Shown in pieces: positions 11,127 through 23,860 of a stretch of 56,342 bases of DNA (within the stretch, counting starts at the first letter, position 1; every line of letters starts with the position of its first letter). The stretch comes from a candidate division SR1 bacterium. Its GTDB lineage: Bacteria > Patescibacteriota > Gracilibacteria > Absconditabacterales > Absconditicoccaceae. The notes beneath the pieces are model-generated. The model saw only the letters and a list, made by a program, of their open reading frames with translations, did no database searches and was not told the origin of the DNA. A program made the position numbers and the translations under genes. The stretch lies in NCBI GenBank assembly GCA_026397395.1, contig JAPLUV010000013.1, forward strand, positions 1 to 56,342, in the 5' to 3' direction.

Positions 11127-11735
11127 TTAGAAGAATAATTGCAATGGGATATGTACTCTATTAGTCCACTGTGTTCCATAATTGATACCATAAGCATCGA
11201 GCAAGAGCCAGAAGCCAGGCTTTTGCACACAATGCAAATAATCATTATTTGGACATGGAACGTCTTTTTGGAGATAATCATCACTAGAAGCGAAAGGAAT
11301 TATTTTGAATGCAAGATTACGAATATTTACTCTATTGATTTCTGTAAGTGGGATTACTTCTCATGATTGAACCATTTCTATCCAACACTTTCACGTTAAA
11401 ACCAAATTACCCGAAATCACAGGACTAGCACAATCCCCTGTCATATAAAATGATAAAGTTCCATCTTTACCCTTGAGATATAATGCATCTACAATTCATT
11501 GCGTAGTAGCCAATCATGTATATGCAGAAAAATCTATAGCATTATTGTCTGCAAAATTCTGCATCACTTGAGCCAAATGCAACGCTTCTTGATGAACATT
11601 TTTGGTTTGCTGAACACGGAAGGTCATCTGAGTAATCCATGTATATGTTTTCAGAAGAATGACCGACAAAATACCTATAATTGCCATCACAATCACAAGT
11701 TCTATCAAGGTAAATCATTTTTTCCACTTAGCCAA
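11127..11735 (-). CDS. Type IV pilin-like protein (prepilin signal)
   Basis: The product is 202 residues. The class III prepilin signal WKKG|FTLIELVIVMAIIGIL is complete, and its cleavage-site Gly is a TGA codon. No ATG precedes it in frame; a TTG at 11735 (LAKWKKG) is the best start. The globular part has four Cys after the first helix (GDCAS, KCWIE, PCPNN, HCVQ). It probably works with the neighbouring pilin genes as a minor component of a pilus or secretion fibre. Confidence 0.75.
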
Positions 11736-11781
11736 TTGAGAATTACAAGAGATAAAATGCAAATATTAATTTTGAATTTTA

Positions 11782-11883
11782 CAGTTTAAGAATTTAACAA
11801 TCAATGATTAATTTTTAATTTTAAATTTTCAAATTACAAATTGTTTCTTAAATTTTTAAATTCCTAAATTCTTAAATTTATAA
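11782..11883. repeat. Degenerate AT-rich word repeat (TTAAATTTTTAAATTC)
   Basis: About ten imperfect copies of a 9-12 bp unit (TTAATTTTTAATTTTAAATT, AAATTTTTAAATTCCTAAATTC) occupy the whole gap between pilin genes. No coding signal is present. Confidence 0.7.
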
Positions 11884-11885
11884 GC

Positions 11886-12527
11886 TTATTTTTTTCATAT
11901 TAGACTCTCAAGAACGATCTCTCCCGTACTTGCTCATTTACTAAAGAGTACATGAGATTCAACTTTCAACACGCTGTCGAGAGGCAAAGCATTTGCACCA
12001 TCTTTAACAGCTTTAAACACCACATATCTACCAAATATCTGAAGGCCTCATGTTTCATCTGACTGACCAGGCGTGTATCGAGAAATATCTTTTTCCCCGA
12101 CCTTCATCGTCTTTTGTACTAAGGCAAAATTTTTAAAGTTTTCTGAAAAGTTTATTTCAATCGGTTTATGTTCAGCAAAGAAATAACCACTATTCGAAAA
12201 TCCAAGGGACAAGACATCTCCACCGTTCGCACCAGAAGAGAAATATCGCTCACAAGCTTTGTCTGCATCACCCTGACCATACAGATCCAAGTTGATGGTA
12301 TTGGTCAATAAACAATTCCATGGTAATCATTTTTCTATATTTGCATCTCTCATATTATAAACCATTTCTATCCCTTCTTTAGCAAGAAACGTTGCAATCG
12401 TTCTATTCTGGGTCTTGTCCATCATTACGAGATTACTGGTCAGCAAACGCAAAACTGCCAAGACACCAATCGCAAAGACCGTAATGGCAATCATGACTTC
12501 AATGAGAGTAAATCAACTTTTACGCAT
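11886..12527 (-). CDS. PilV-like type IV pilus minor pilin
   Basis: The product is 213 residues. MRKSG|FTLIEVMIAITVFAIG is a typical prepilin leader and helix; the cleavage Gly is TGA. LLAKEGIEMVYNMRDANIEK-type sequence after the helix (ATFLAKEGIEMVYNMRD) is characteristic of PilV/GspI-like pseudopilins. It ends with GKK and TAA, the Gly again TGA. It lies between two other pilin genes on the same strand. Confidence 0.78.
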
Positions 12528-12554
12528 GGAAATATTATTATATAAATAGTTTTT

Positions 12555-12655
12555 GATGGTAACGCATTGTTATGTGTGGTTATATATTGTCTATCTTATT
12601 ACGACACATTACAATCCATTACAATTTATTACGATACATTACAATTTATTTTATG
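12555..12655. repeat. Degenerate word repeat (CATTACAATYCATTACAATT)
   Basis: Imperfect tandem copies of ATTACRATACATTACAAT together with TGTTATGTGTGGTTATATAT fill this gap and run into the 3' end of the next pilin gene. A mixed-strand relative lies at 25230-25328 (ATAACCACACATTACGATGC). Confidence 0.7.
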
Positions 12656-13110
12656 CATACTAACTCTTTCAAGGTACAAGTATTTGGATTGATAGAGAAG
12701 CAATAGGTCTTATTTCCATTCACTTCTAAACTAAAGGATATTCAAGTTCAGACATTCAAGCTACATCCCATGTGATAGGGAGTCAAAGATAAGACAGGAG
12801 TTCAGACAATGTTTTTGAGTTTCATATGGTCCATATCTGAGAATAATTGCGTATCTCCACTGCCATCATATTGTGCAAGTATTCCTTCTCCAAATGTTAA
12901 CGTCATTGTTGTATAATGTATTTTCCCATGATAACTTGATGCAAGATTTTGTGATTGAGCTAATGCATAGGAATCAACAAATGCATCTTTCAATGATTGT
13001 GCTTTGAGATCAACAATACGATTGGAACTAAACTTCATCGTTACACCCATCAAGATGCCAATTATCACAAGCACGATCACAATCTCAATTAGGGTGAATG
13101 CTTTTTTCAT
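12646..13110 (-). CDS. GspH/FimT-like type IV pilin
   Basis: The product is 154 residues, starting MKKAFTLIEIVIVLVIIGIL; in this gene Ala replaces Gly before the cleavage site. The helix continues into MKFSSNRIVDLKAQSLKDAF as in FimT/GspH pseudopilins. The C-terminal part (GCSLNVGTGISFSLEV, TYCFSINPNTCTLKELVC) depends on TGA=Gly and holds four Cys. It is the first gene of the pilin cluster, divergent from the copper operon. Confidence 0.75.
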
Positions 13111-13301
13111 ACAACGACAAAAAATAAAGACAAACTGAATGTAGTGATTATATAAATATTTTCAACAAGAGATTAGAGCATTCATAATGTATGAATGTTC
13201 GAATTATTCCGAATTACCGAAACAATTTATTAATTTAAGAATTCTGTAATTTTAAACTTATTTTGGAACAATTTGGAATAATTTTTAGCAAGAAGATTCT
13301 C

Positions 13302-13329
13302 TTGCATTATAAATTTTTCTGAGTATACT
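13302..13329 (+). promoter_or_regulatory. Predicted promoter of the copper operon
   Basis: TTGCAT (13302-13307), a 16-bp spacer and TATACT (13324-13329) sit about 60 bp before the first copper gene. Otherwise the 277-bp gap 13111-13387 shows AT-rich sequence with no gene. Confidence 0.5.
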
Positions 13330-13335
13330 AAACCT

Positions 13336-13354
13336 ATACCTATGGTTATGGTAT
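13336..13354. promoter_or_regulatory. Candidate CsoR operator
   Basis: ATACCTATGGTTATGGTAT is an inverted repeat (ATACC-9-GGTAT) just after the predicted -10 element. CsoR operators such as that of Bacillus copZA have ATACC(C)...GGGTAT arms (family knowledge). The csoR gene ends this operon, so the site would allow autoregulation. Confidence 0.45.
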
Positions 13355-13387
13355 TAGAGAAAAATATTTTTATTATTACCTTTCATC

Positions 13388-14689
13388 ATGCTAAAGACAA
13401 TATATATTCAAGGAATGCACTGTACTTCTTGCGAGATGCTCGTCAAACAAGCTTCGGAAAAAATCGATGGAGTAAAAGTAAAATCTATCTCCGCAAGGAA
13501 ATGAGTTATGGATGTTGAGATACAAAACGAAGAACTTCTCTCTCAGATCGAGCAAGCCATTCGTGATAGTGGATACCGTATCGGAGCAGCCAAACAAACA
13601 ACTGAGTCAGAAAAAATAAATTGGAAAAATGTAGTACTATCACTTATTATTGTTGCTATCATAGCAGCAATATTTTCTCAGATCGACGTCTCGAAATTTC
13701 TTCCGTCTATAGGAGATAAACTCTCACTGGGAGTAGCATTACTCATGGGAATTATTGCATCCGTATCGACCTGTCTAGCAATTGTCGGAAGTATCGTCAT
13801 AGGATTTTCTGAATTTGCAGACACGAATCAAGGGACACGACAACATGTCAAAACGCAATTGTCATTCCATGCAGGCAGAGTTGGTGGATTTTTCTTACTC
13901 GGAGGGATTCTCTGATTGATAGGTCAAGCAATAGCACTCTCATTAACGACGACGACTATATTAACCATCATTGTTGGCATTATCGTCCTCTGGATGGGAT
14001 TGCATTTATTGCATATCGTACCAAACATTACCTCACTAGGCGTTCATTTACCCAAGAAACGATCCGAGCGCACACTTACAACAAAAAATCCCATTTTTGC
14101 TCCACTTATTGGTGCGTTAACCTTTTTCTTGCCTTGCGGATTTACTTTGTCAATGCAATTGATTGCCATCAATACCGGTAGTTTCTTACGAGGTTGATTA
14201 GCCATGGCTATCTTTGCACTTGGAACCGTTCCCGTATTATTTGCGGTAGGATTATGATCTTCATATATCAAAGAAAAAAAGTTTACATTATTACACACTA
14301 TAATCGGAACGCTTATCGTCTTCTTTGGCATCTTTATGATTATGAATGGACGACGCCTTTTGTGAGGAATAACTGGGTTAAGCAATACAACACAAAGTGC
14401 GACATTCACTGGCGAATATCAACGTATAGAAGCGTGATTTGATGGCTTAGCGCTAGTACCAGGGACGATTACCTTAAAGGCTTGAGGAAATTATGAGTTA
14501 GTGGTAACTCCAACGGAGAATGGGAAATGATGTATGGTCACCCAAACAATACCTGGACTTGATAGTTCGGTACACACTATTGTCAAAGGGCAGCCTATCA
14601 TCTATAAATTTGTTAACATCAAAAAATGAACATATAATGTCATTTGCTGAACGATGTGAATGTATCAATGAAAAATCATCGTCCAATAA
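13388..14689 (+). CDS. HMA - TauE/SafE-like membrane - cupredoxin fusion protein
   Basis: The product is 433 residues. Residues 1-70 are a heavy-metal-associated domain with GMHCTSC (Cys12, Cys15). About 75-300 hold several membrane helices of the SafE/UreH_2 type, related to DsbD-like transporters, with FAPLIGALTFFLPCGFTLSM. The last ~100 residues form a cupredoxin-like domain (PGTITLKAGGNYELVV, Cys382, then ICGTMGMYQGKIIV). More than ten TGA codons are read as Gly. As the first gene of the operon, it could pass copper from cytosol to an outer cupredoxin site, which is inference. A stop-free frame supports a true fusion. It ends in TAA. Confidence 0.85.
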
Positions 14690-14727
14690 TCCAACCCGTT
14701 AACACGTTAACTCTTTAACCCTTTATC
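14690..14727. repeat. Degenerate word repeat (CCCGTTAACACGTTAACTC)
   Basis: GTTAAC words repeat four times between two copper genes. Related words are translated inside the UPF0489-like gene at 36648-36685 and 36860-36890. Confidence 0.65.
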
Positions 14728-14734
14728 TTCAAAT

Positions 14735-15226
14735 ATGACCCACAAAAAAAATAATACCTGACGAATCATCGCCGCAGGCATAGTTATCGTAGGATGAATA
14801 GCGTACAGCGTATTTTCTAGTTTTGGTTCAGGAGACGCCGGCGTTGCTTGCTCTTTGAACGCAAGCAAACAATGAACAAACTGCGCCACAAATACCAATA
14901 CATCAGTAACTACCCCCGTCGCCACGACTCCAACAACCTCAACAACAAGTACTTATGAGACAGTAAATATCGGACATGATGCCGCTAGTCTTATTCCCGC
15001 TACGGTAAATTTAGTCGCAGGGAAAAGTTACAAATTAATTATTACCCCATCTGCTAATGGCGCATGATGTATGAATACCATGACCATCCCCGGCTTAGAT
15101 AGTAATGTGTATCCTGTAAAGAATGGAGTTCCCGTTACCATAACTATAGACAATGCTAAAGCAGGCAATTACGAAATGATTTGTGGAGCTATGGGCATGC
15201 ATCAAGGAAATATTGTAATACAATAA
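14735..15226 (+). CDS. Membrane-anchored cupredoxin
   Basis: The product is 163 residues with a single N-terminal membrane segment (RIIAAGIVIVGGIAYSVF), a Thr/Ser/Pro-rich linker (TTPVATTPTTSTTSTY) and a cupredoxin-like domain. The domain parallels the C-terminal domain of the upstream fusion: Cys112 in GCMNTMTIPGLDS and Cys150 in CGAMGMHQG. The Cys/Met/His arrangement suggests copper binding outside the membrane. TGA encodes Gly before Cys112. It lies between the HMA-SafE fusion and the copper ATPase. Confidence 0.8.
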
Positions 15227-15236
15227 CTAAGTAATT

Positions 15237-15300
15237 TTTATCGCGAACGTTAGTGAGCTTTTATCGCGAGCGTAAGCGAGCATTTATCATTTTATCATTC
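15237..15300. repeat. Degenerate word repeat (TTTATCGCGARCGTNAGYGAGC)
   Basis: Two copies of TTATCGCGAACGTTAGTGAG followed by ATCATTTTATCATTC words precede copA. Close relatives precede csoR (18359-18427) and folD's 3' end (35174-35262). Confidence 0.75.
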
Positions 15301-15303
15301 TGT

Positions 15304-18354
<3,051 letters not shown>

Positions 18355-18358
18355 ACCA

Positions 18359-18427
18359 TTTTATCGTGAGCGAGAGCGAACTTTTATCGCGAACGCCAGT
18401 GAGCTTTTATCATTTTATCATTCATTC
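18359..18427. repeat. Degenerate word repeat (TTTATCGNGAGCGNNAGYGARC)
   Basis: This is the same family as 15237-15300 and again ends in ATCATTTTATCATTCATTC directly before a start codon, here csoR. Confidence 0.75.
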
Positions 18428-18428
18428 C

Positions 18429-18707
18429 ATGAAGAAGGAACATTCCGATTGTCTCAAAACTGCCGTCAAAAAATCAGCTGGCATGATCAAAAAAATTGAA
18501 AAATTAGTAGATGAAGGCGCCTATTGCGTAGACATTGTGCAACAGGTAAATGCAACAATTGGCCTGCTAAAAAGCATCAACACAAAACTTTTGGAAAGCC
18601 ATATCAAATGTTGCTGATCCAAAAAACTTCTCTCCAAAGATCCGAAAGAAGTTGATGCATTTGTCAAAGAATTAGTAAGAACACGAGATGTAAGCACGAG
18701 GAAATAA
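18429..18707 (+). CDS. csoR: Copper-sensing repressor CsoR
   Basis: The product is 92 residues. It has the all-helical CsoR/RcnR fold pattern with Cys33, His58 and Cys62, the spacing (25 and 4) that binds Cu(I) in CsoR. Local motifs are GAYCVDIVQQVNATIG and LLESHIKCC. An extra Cys8 and Cys61 are present. It closes the copper operon, so it likely represses the operon through the site at 13336-13354. One TGA (CCGSKK). A 28-residue near-copy of its C-terminus lies at 21671-21757. Confidence 0.88.
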
Positions 18708-18714
18708 CGCTAAA

Positions 18715-19692
18715 TTATAATAGTCGATTAAAAATATATCCTGCAATGATCATAAACAATGCTACTATACCAAAATAACTAAACAATAATTTTGGTTTCA
18801 TTACTTTTCTCAAAATCAAAAATTCAGGCAACGAAAGACCTATTACTGCCATCATAAAGGCAAGCGCCGTCCCTATAGGCACTCATTTTGCGATTAAGGA
18901 TTGAACAACTGGGATTACTCCAGCCGAATTTGTATACATGGGAACTCAGATAATAACTGCTAATGGGACAGCAAAAGGATTGCTTTTGGCAATATATGAT
19001 TCAAAAAATCCCGTAGGAACAAATCCGTGAATAACGCCTCCTACCGCGACTCAGAGCAATACGTAAGGCATAATTTTCCATATTAAAGAGAAAGATTCGT
19101 TACTTATCTGTTTTAATAATAGAGTAAATTTCTTCTTTATATGTTGATTCATTGTATCACTTGTTTTTCTTGCTTTGATGATAAAATCTGCCACTTGATT
19201 TTCCATCTTTAGTTTTCAAATAATGAATCATCAAAGAATTCAGAGAAGAATACCAGTAATGACATAAAGAGCCATTATTTTAAATCCAAATAATCACGCC
19301 AATAATGCTATAGCAACTTCATTAACCATTGGCGAAGTAATGAGAAAAGTTGTCGTTACTCACAAAGGAATTCAGGCCTTGAGAAATCAAACAAATAATG
19401 GAATCGCAGAGCAACTACAGAAAGGCGTAATTACACCAAAAAAAGAAGCAAAGAGATATTCCAGTCAGTAAAGTTTGTTTCTTGCCAAAAAGTCTCTTAT
19501 TTTTTCAACAGGAAGATAATGATTGATAAGTGTCATAATATGGACAATCAGTATCAATAAGATGAAAATTTTAATAGAATCAAAGATGAAAAAATTAAGT
19601 GCTTGTGCTACATGAGCACTCACAGACAAATGTAGTACAGTATACGTAAACCAATCTGTTAAATTTTGTAATCGAATAAACATACAACACAT
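18715..19692 (-). CDS. ArsP/YraQ-type permease (DUF318)
   Basis: The product is 325 residues with about eight membrane helices. GAITPFCSCSAIPLFVGFL and GVPMYTNSAGVIPVVQSLI are the paired motifs of the UPF0718/YraQ/ArsP permeases, some of which export organoarsenicals. It is last in an ArsR-led operon. Start choice is uncertain: ATG at 19692 or 19683. Numerous TGA codons are read as Gly, several inside the motifs. Whether the substrate is arsenic or a sulfur compound cannot be told. Confidence 0.82.
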
Positions 19693-19706
19693 ATAACAGA
19701 TAAAAA

Positions 19707-20018
19707 TTAATGACAGGAACAGTGGCCACAACAATCGTCATCATCATTATCACAAGATCATCCACCGCAGCTCTTAGTAGTAGCATACTGCGTCAAAAGT
19801 TCCATCATTACTTTCTCTTCTGGTACATTTCCTACAAAGACTACTTGTTCGTCAATAACTAATCCTGGTGTCGCCATAATATCATATTCCAAAATTTCAT
19901 CCATATCATCTACTTTGATGATTTCACAGTCAATATTTAGCTTTTTGACAGCATCTTCGACCGTTTTCTGCAAAAGTTTGCATTTAGCACATCACGTACC
20001 AAGAATTTTGATAATCAT
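19707..20018 (-). CDS. Small thioredoxin-like protein with Cys-rich tail
   Basis: The product is 103 residues. MIIKILGTGCAKCK (Cys10, Cys13; Gly9 is TGA) followed by a short thioredoxin fold with cis-Pro in MATPGLVID matches the MTH895-type redox-active disulfide proteins. Beyond the usual end (~residue 78) comes an unusual tail with CGGGSC, four Asp, and CCGHCSCH, seven Cys and two His in about 20 residues, which could bind metal. It lies between the DUF2892 gene and the permease. Confidence 0.85.
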
Positions 20019-20042
20019 AGGTATAATAATAAAGAAATAAAT

Positions 20043-20933
20043 TTATCCCTTGATAAGATATACTTTTACAAAGCTTGTTTTAAGATCTTGAGCTTGTTTG
20101 GATAAGAGATCCACCTGATTATTGTTTGCCATATCTAGAATTGCATCCAAATTCTTTCTTATTGCCTGGATGCCTGCATCATTAAGCTCCAGTTCTATTT
20201 CTTTCAATTTCTCATCAGCTCTAGGATAGGTGCTTATGATCTTTTGTACATCTTTGGCATCAGCCCCTGCAATAATTTCTTCCATAATATCGTGAAAATC
20301 AACCAATACTACAGCCAATAATGAGATTCCATTTCTCTTAAACATGTCCTGAAAAATTGGTCTAACTTCTTCTAATTTTTTGTGAGTCACCAACAAATCA
20401 CCAGAATAAACAGCGCCTTTGATATCAGATAATAAAAGAGCTACTTTCTGTAGATCACTAACCAGTTGCTTGTCTCCCCTTAGGACAAGAGGCTGATAGT
20501 TGCTATATTTCTTTTGAGATTGAGCATATGCTGGAATAAGTTTATCATAGTAAGAAATAGATTCCGCTCTTTTTTCTTTCCCGGAATTAAAAAGCAATTG
20601 TTTGTAACTATCATTCATTGTGGCAAAGTCTTCCAAAAAAAACTTTCTGCTAAAGAAATTACTCAAGAAAGCAAAAATTCATCATACGACAAGAACAACA
20701 ATAATTCATAGAATAACTTTCCACAGGCTTGTATGTTTAGATTGAAAAGTATTGATTTTGAGCAAAGGATATAGTGCACAAAATCATGTAACACTGGTAA
20801 CTAATGCTATGATAGCAATAATATAGACGATAATTTGTCCAGCTCCATGAAGCCAGAAATATCATCCTATCAAAAGTAAAAGACCAATCACTAATCTAAT
20901 CAAACGATCAGACATTCATTCGTTTTTTTTCAT
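20043..20933 (-). CDS. DUF2892 membrane protein with helical C-terminal domain
   Basis: The product is 296 residues. Residues ~7-60 match the DUF2892 (YgaP membrane) pattern: SDRLIRLVIGLLLLIGGYF and GFCALYPLLKINT. A third hydrophobic helix (VILGIIVVLVVGGIFAFL) follows, then ~210 mostly helical residues with no recognised domain. TGA=Gly joins the membrane part to the long downstream frame. In E. coli YgaP the same membrane domain is fused to a rhodanese; here the rhodanese is the adjacent gene. Confidence 0.72.
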
Positions 20934-20960
20934 AATAAGGAAGAAGGAAATAAAAAGATA

Positions 20961-21305
20961 TTATCTTTGCATATTGTACATCAGGATACCCCCATCGATA
21001 TTGATAATCGTATACTGTGGTAATCTAGGCTGTAATTGCATTTGCACATATCCAGATGAGCCACCAGAATGACAATAGAGACAGAAAATCGTCCCTTCAG
21101 AATATTGATTACCAAAAAACATATCATTAGAAATAGGAAGAGCATCCTCTACTGGATTGTTGATCATATCTACAAGCACAACACGGACACCTTTAGATTC
21201 TAAATCTTTTTTATTCGCAAAGTATTCAGTCCGAGTCCATTTATCCTTGGATTGTTTGCCACGAATATCACAGGTATTGGGAGAGAAAAGAGATGAAACG
21301 TCCAT
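20961..21305 (-). CDS. Rhodanese-domain protein
   Basis: The product is 114 residues, a single rhodanese domain with the active-site loop CHSGGSS (Cys78) and the closing NIDGGILMY. Rhodaneses move sulfane sulfur or act on arsenate-like oxyanions. It follows arsR by 9 bp and precedes the DUF2892 gene by 27 bp, so the three are likely co-transcribed. No TGA is needed. Confidence 0.85.
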   Translation of the reverse strand: MDVSSLFSPNTCDIRGKQSKDKWTRTEYFANKKDLESKGVRVVLVDMINNPVEDALPISNDMFFGNQYSEGTIFCLYCHSGGSSGYVQMQLQPRLPQYTIINIDGGILMYNMQR

Positions 21306-21314
21306 TGGAATATA

Positions 21315-21608
21315 TTATATACTAAAAGTATGTTTGATATTATATTTGAGATGTTGATATACTTTTTTATCCAAAGCATAGAAGATATTTTTACCCTCCC
21401 TTCTCGTTACAAGCAATCAAATATCTCTCAACGATCATAAATGATGTGATGCTAAATTTTGCTTGAGTCATAGTTTTTCCATGATTTCACAGACACAAAG
21501 TTCTCATTTTTTACCAAGCAAACAGATAATCTGTAGTCTATTTGGCTGAGCAATAAGAACAAGAACATCAGAGATGGACTGCATATCCATCTTAGCACAA
21601 CATTTCAT
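21315..21608 (-). CDS. arsR: ArsR-family metalloregulator
   Basis: The product is 97 residues with a winged helix-turn-helix: IAQPNRLQIICLLG, GELCVCEIMEKLGLKQN, ASHHLGSL and EGKNIFYALD. ELCVCE (Cys38, Cys40) is the As/Sb-sensing motif of ArsR; Cys3/Cys4 may add ligands. Five TGA codons are read as Gly. It is the first gene of the operon. A 20-bp perfect palindrome lies 24 bp upstream. Confidence 0.9.
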
Positions 21609-21631
21609 TTTAGATAATAGAAAAAATAAAC

Positions 21632-21651
21632 ATATCAATGTATATTGATAT
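21632..21651. promoter_or_regulatory. Candidate ArsR operator
   Basis: ATATCAATGTATATTGATAT has two exact 8-bp arms around GTAT, 24 bp before the arsR start. Size and symmetry fit ArsR-family operators. Confidence 0.55.
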
Positions 21652-21670
21652 ATAGAGAAAAATCAAGTAG

Positions 21671-21757
21671 AAAAAACTTCTCTCTAAAGATACGAAGGAA
21701 GTTGATGCATTTGTGAAGGAGCTAGTCAGAACTCGTGATGTAAGTACAAGAAAGTAA
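21671..21757 (+). pseudogene. Orphan C-terminal fragment of a csoR paralogue
   Basis: Twenty-eight codons plus TAA encode KKLLSKDTKEVDAFVKEL... and match the csoR C-terminus (18705 region) at 27 of 28 residues. The DNA differs at about 13 synonymous sites and one replacement (Pro to Thr). The rest of the gene is missing upstream, where the arsR operator region begins. The pattern says a second csoR evolved under selection before truncation. Confidence 0.8.
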
Positions 21758-21775
21758 TTATATTTTCGACTTAAT

Positions 21776-22594
21776 TTATTTCGGATATTTTGTAATGTAT
21801 GTTTTTCATGCTTCACTTGTCCAATCGATCTCCCATGGAGCCTCAGGCTTAATTCATATCATAGAGCAAGCTTGTTCATATGACTTTCACCATGCTAAAT
21901 AGTTTCATAAAAGAGTCATTCTATTTGAATGAGATCCATTAAGTCAGCCTGGGGGTTCCTGAACCACACCAACATATCAAGAGTTTATTCATGCAATTGG
22001 TTGTTGAAGAAAATGATGTACCGATTTAAATATTCCAAAGTTTTCATATTTAGGATAGAGTAATTTTATGATTTCTTTCAGTTGGACAATATCATATGTA
22101 TACAAGATACTATCATAGTTATGATCTAGCACTTTTGCTCATAGAGTAATTCTTTTTTCTTTACAAAGATTAACCAATTCTAGAGCAAATTTTTCTGCCT
22201 TATCTTTTTTTTCATTGGTACTTAAATCAAAGGAAAAATAAACCTTATATCTTAGCCTATTATTTAAATGATCATAGCTTGCTCCAGTCTGGAAATATTT
22301 GGCAGGCTGTAGATCAATAGAGAAAGTAGTACAAATAGGGGATCTACGGACAATTGACGCAAAAGATAATAGTTCTTCTCATTCGTGTAATGCTGAAAGA
22401 GGTGACTCTCATCATAACAAAGCTCCCAAAGAAACATGCTCTTTTTGAGCTAAAGGTTTGCAAATATTTTGTATATATTTTTTGATTACGTCTATTTTTT
22501 GTTTATCTAACAGTGGTGAACGCAACAGAGAGAATAGAGATATTGGTGTTGTATCTCAAAGATTTATAGTATCTTTATCGGATAATGATTCCAT
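21776..22594 (-). CDS. Hypothetical protein, unknown family
   Basis: The product is 272 residues in an open frame with about a dozen TGA codons read as Gly. It starts MESLSDKDTINLGDTTP, contains FSIDLQPAKYF and LRYKVYFSFDLSTNEKK, and ends with EPPGGLNGSHSNRMTLLG and KPEAPWEIDWTSE. No signal peptide or membrane segment is evident. It begins 26 bp after pilC, on the same strand, so it may be co-expressed with the pilus genes. I do not recognise a family. Confidence 0.65.
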
Positions 22595-22619
22595 CAGTAG
22601 ACAATCAAATAAAATACGA

Positions 22620-23750
22620 TTACATTCCTGCTCCTTGCATAATCTGCAGAATCAGTCAGAAGATTCCGAGCGCTATCACGACAATAATTCCACCGACAAA
22701 TATCAGCATAATTGGCTCAATAACTTTCGCTAAACGAGAAATCAGGTTATTTAAATCGGATTCATACATATGGAGAACATTGTCTAATGAATTACTCAGG
22801 TTGGCAGTTTCTTCGCCCACCTTGATCATCACGGACACATCGGCAGGGATGAGATCTGTTTCATCTTTGAGACTATTGTAAATCGTATCACCTTTGGTCA
22901 AGCCGTCCAAGACGCGGGAAATCATATCTTGATACGCAGGGATACCGAGAATATCCTTCAGCAATTTAAATGTTTGGACATAACTTAAACCAGAATTCAA
23001 AAGCAATTTCATATATCTACATCGTCTGACCAGATAGAAATATTTGGTCATTTTTCCTACCAGAGGAATATTTAATAATATTTGAAATCGACTTTTCTTA
23101 CCTGCATCACTAGAAAAGAATACTCATCCAACTAAAGAAACACCAACAAGAATACCGAGTAAAAGCTTTCGTTGATTTTGGAAGAACAAGGTAATATCTC
23201 GTAAGGTCTGAGTAATCCAAGGCAATTTCAATCCAGAGAAACTACTGGCGATAGAGAAGATATTTGGTAGAACCAATAAGAATAATCCAAACACTGCAAC
23301 GATAGCAATAATAATCAGTATCGTAGGATAAATTAATGCACCGATATATTTATCTTTGATATCTTTGGTATACACATATTCTTGGGCTAATGAGGTCAAC
23401 ACTTGCGGCAAATTACCTGAAGCTTCACCAGCTTTGACAATACTATAATCACCCTGATCGAAATAATCAGGCAATCTATTGAGCGCATAAGAAAGAGATT
23501 TTCCTTGATGAACAAAATTGGAAATAGTTTTGGCGATTTCCTTAATCGCATAATTTGTGGAGGTATCTCAGATCAATTCTAGCGCTTGCATAAAGGATAC
23601 TCCTCCACCAAGCAAATACGAAAGTTCCTTAAAAAACAAAATCTTATCTTTGGTACCAAAGCTTGATTTATCCATGGATTGCAAAGTAGATACGATCATA
23701 CCATCGATCGGCCCTGCCTTGTATGTTTCTTGAAGTTCTTGTTCAACCAT
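22620..23750 (-). CDS. pilC: Type IV pilus inner-membrane platform protein PilC
   Basis: The product is 376 residues of the type II secretion F family. Two copies of the T2SF domain are visible: FFKELSYLLGGGVSFMQALELIG (begins ~37) and YLVRRCRYMKLLLNSGLSYV (begins ~240). Each is followed by the GEASGNLPQVL / GEETANLSNSLDN signature and membrane helices, ending VIEPIMLIFVGGIIVVIALG. TGA=Gly joins three segments. It anchors the pilus assembly ATPase, which is not in the window. It ends in TAA at 22622-22620. Confidence 0.9.
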
Positions 23751-23786
23751 TCTTTGCCCTATGATAATAAAATATACAATCTTGAT

Positions 23787-23853
23787 GTAGGGGCGTTTAG
23801 TAAACGCCCGGGCGAATGATATTCGCCCCTGCCTACCGGCAGGCAGGCCTACG
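23787..23853. repeat. Three consecutive palindromes
   Basis: GGGCGTTTAGTAAACGCCC (23791-23809), GGGCGAATGATATTCGCCC (23810-23828) and the R1 palindrome CCTGCCTACCGGCAGGCAGG (23828-23847) abut. GTAGGGGCG and CCTACGC flank the set. It looks like an element carrying R1 inserted near its right end. Confidence 0.8.
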
Positions 23854-23860
23854 CACTTTT

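Noticed and set aside
21610-21816. 68-codon minus-strand frame
   Set aside because: It is antisense to the csoR fragment and reads through the arsR operator.
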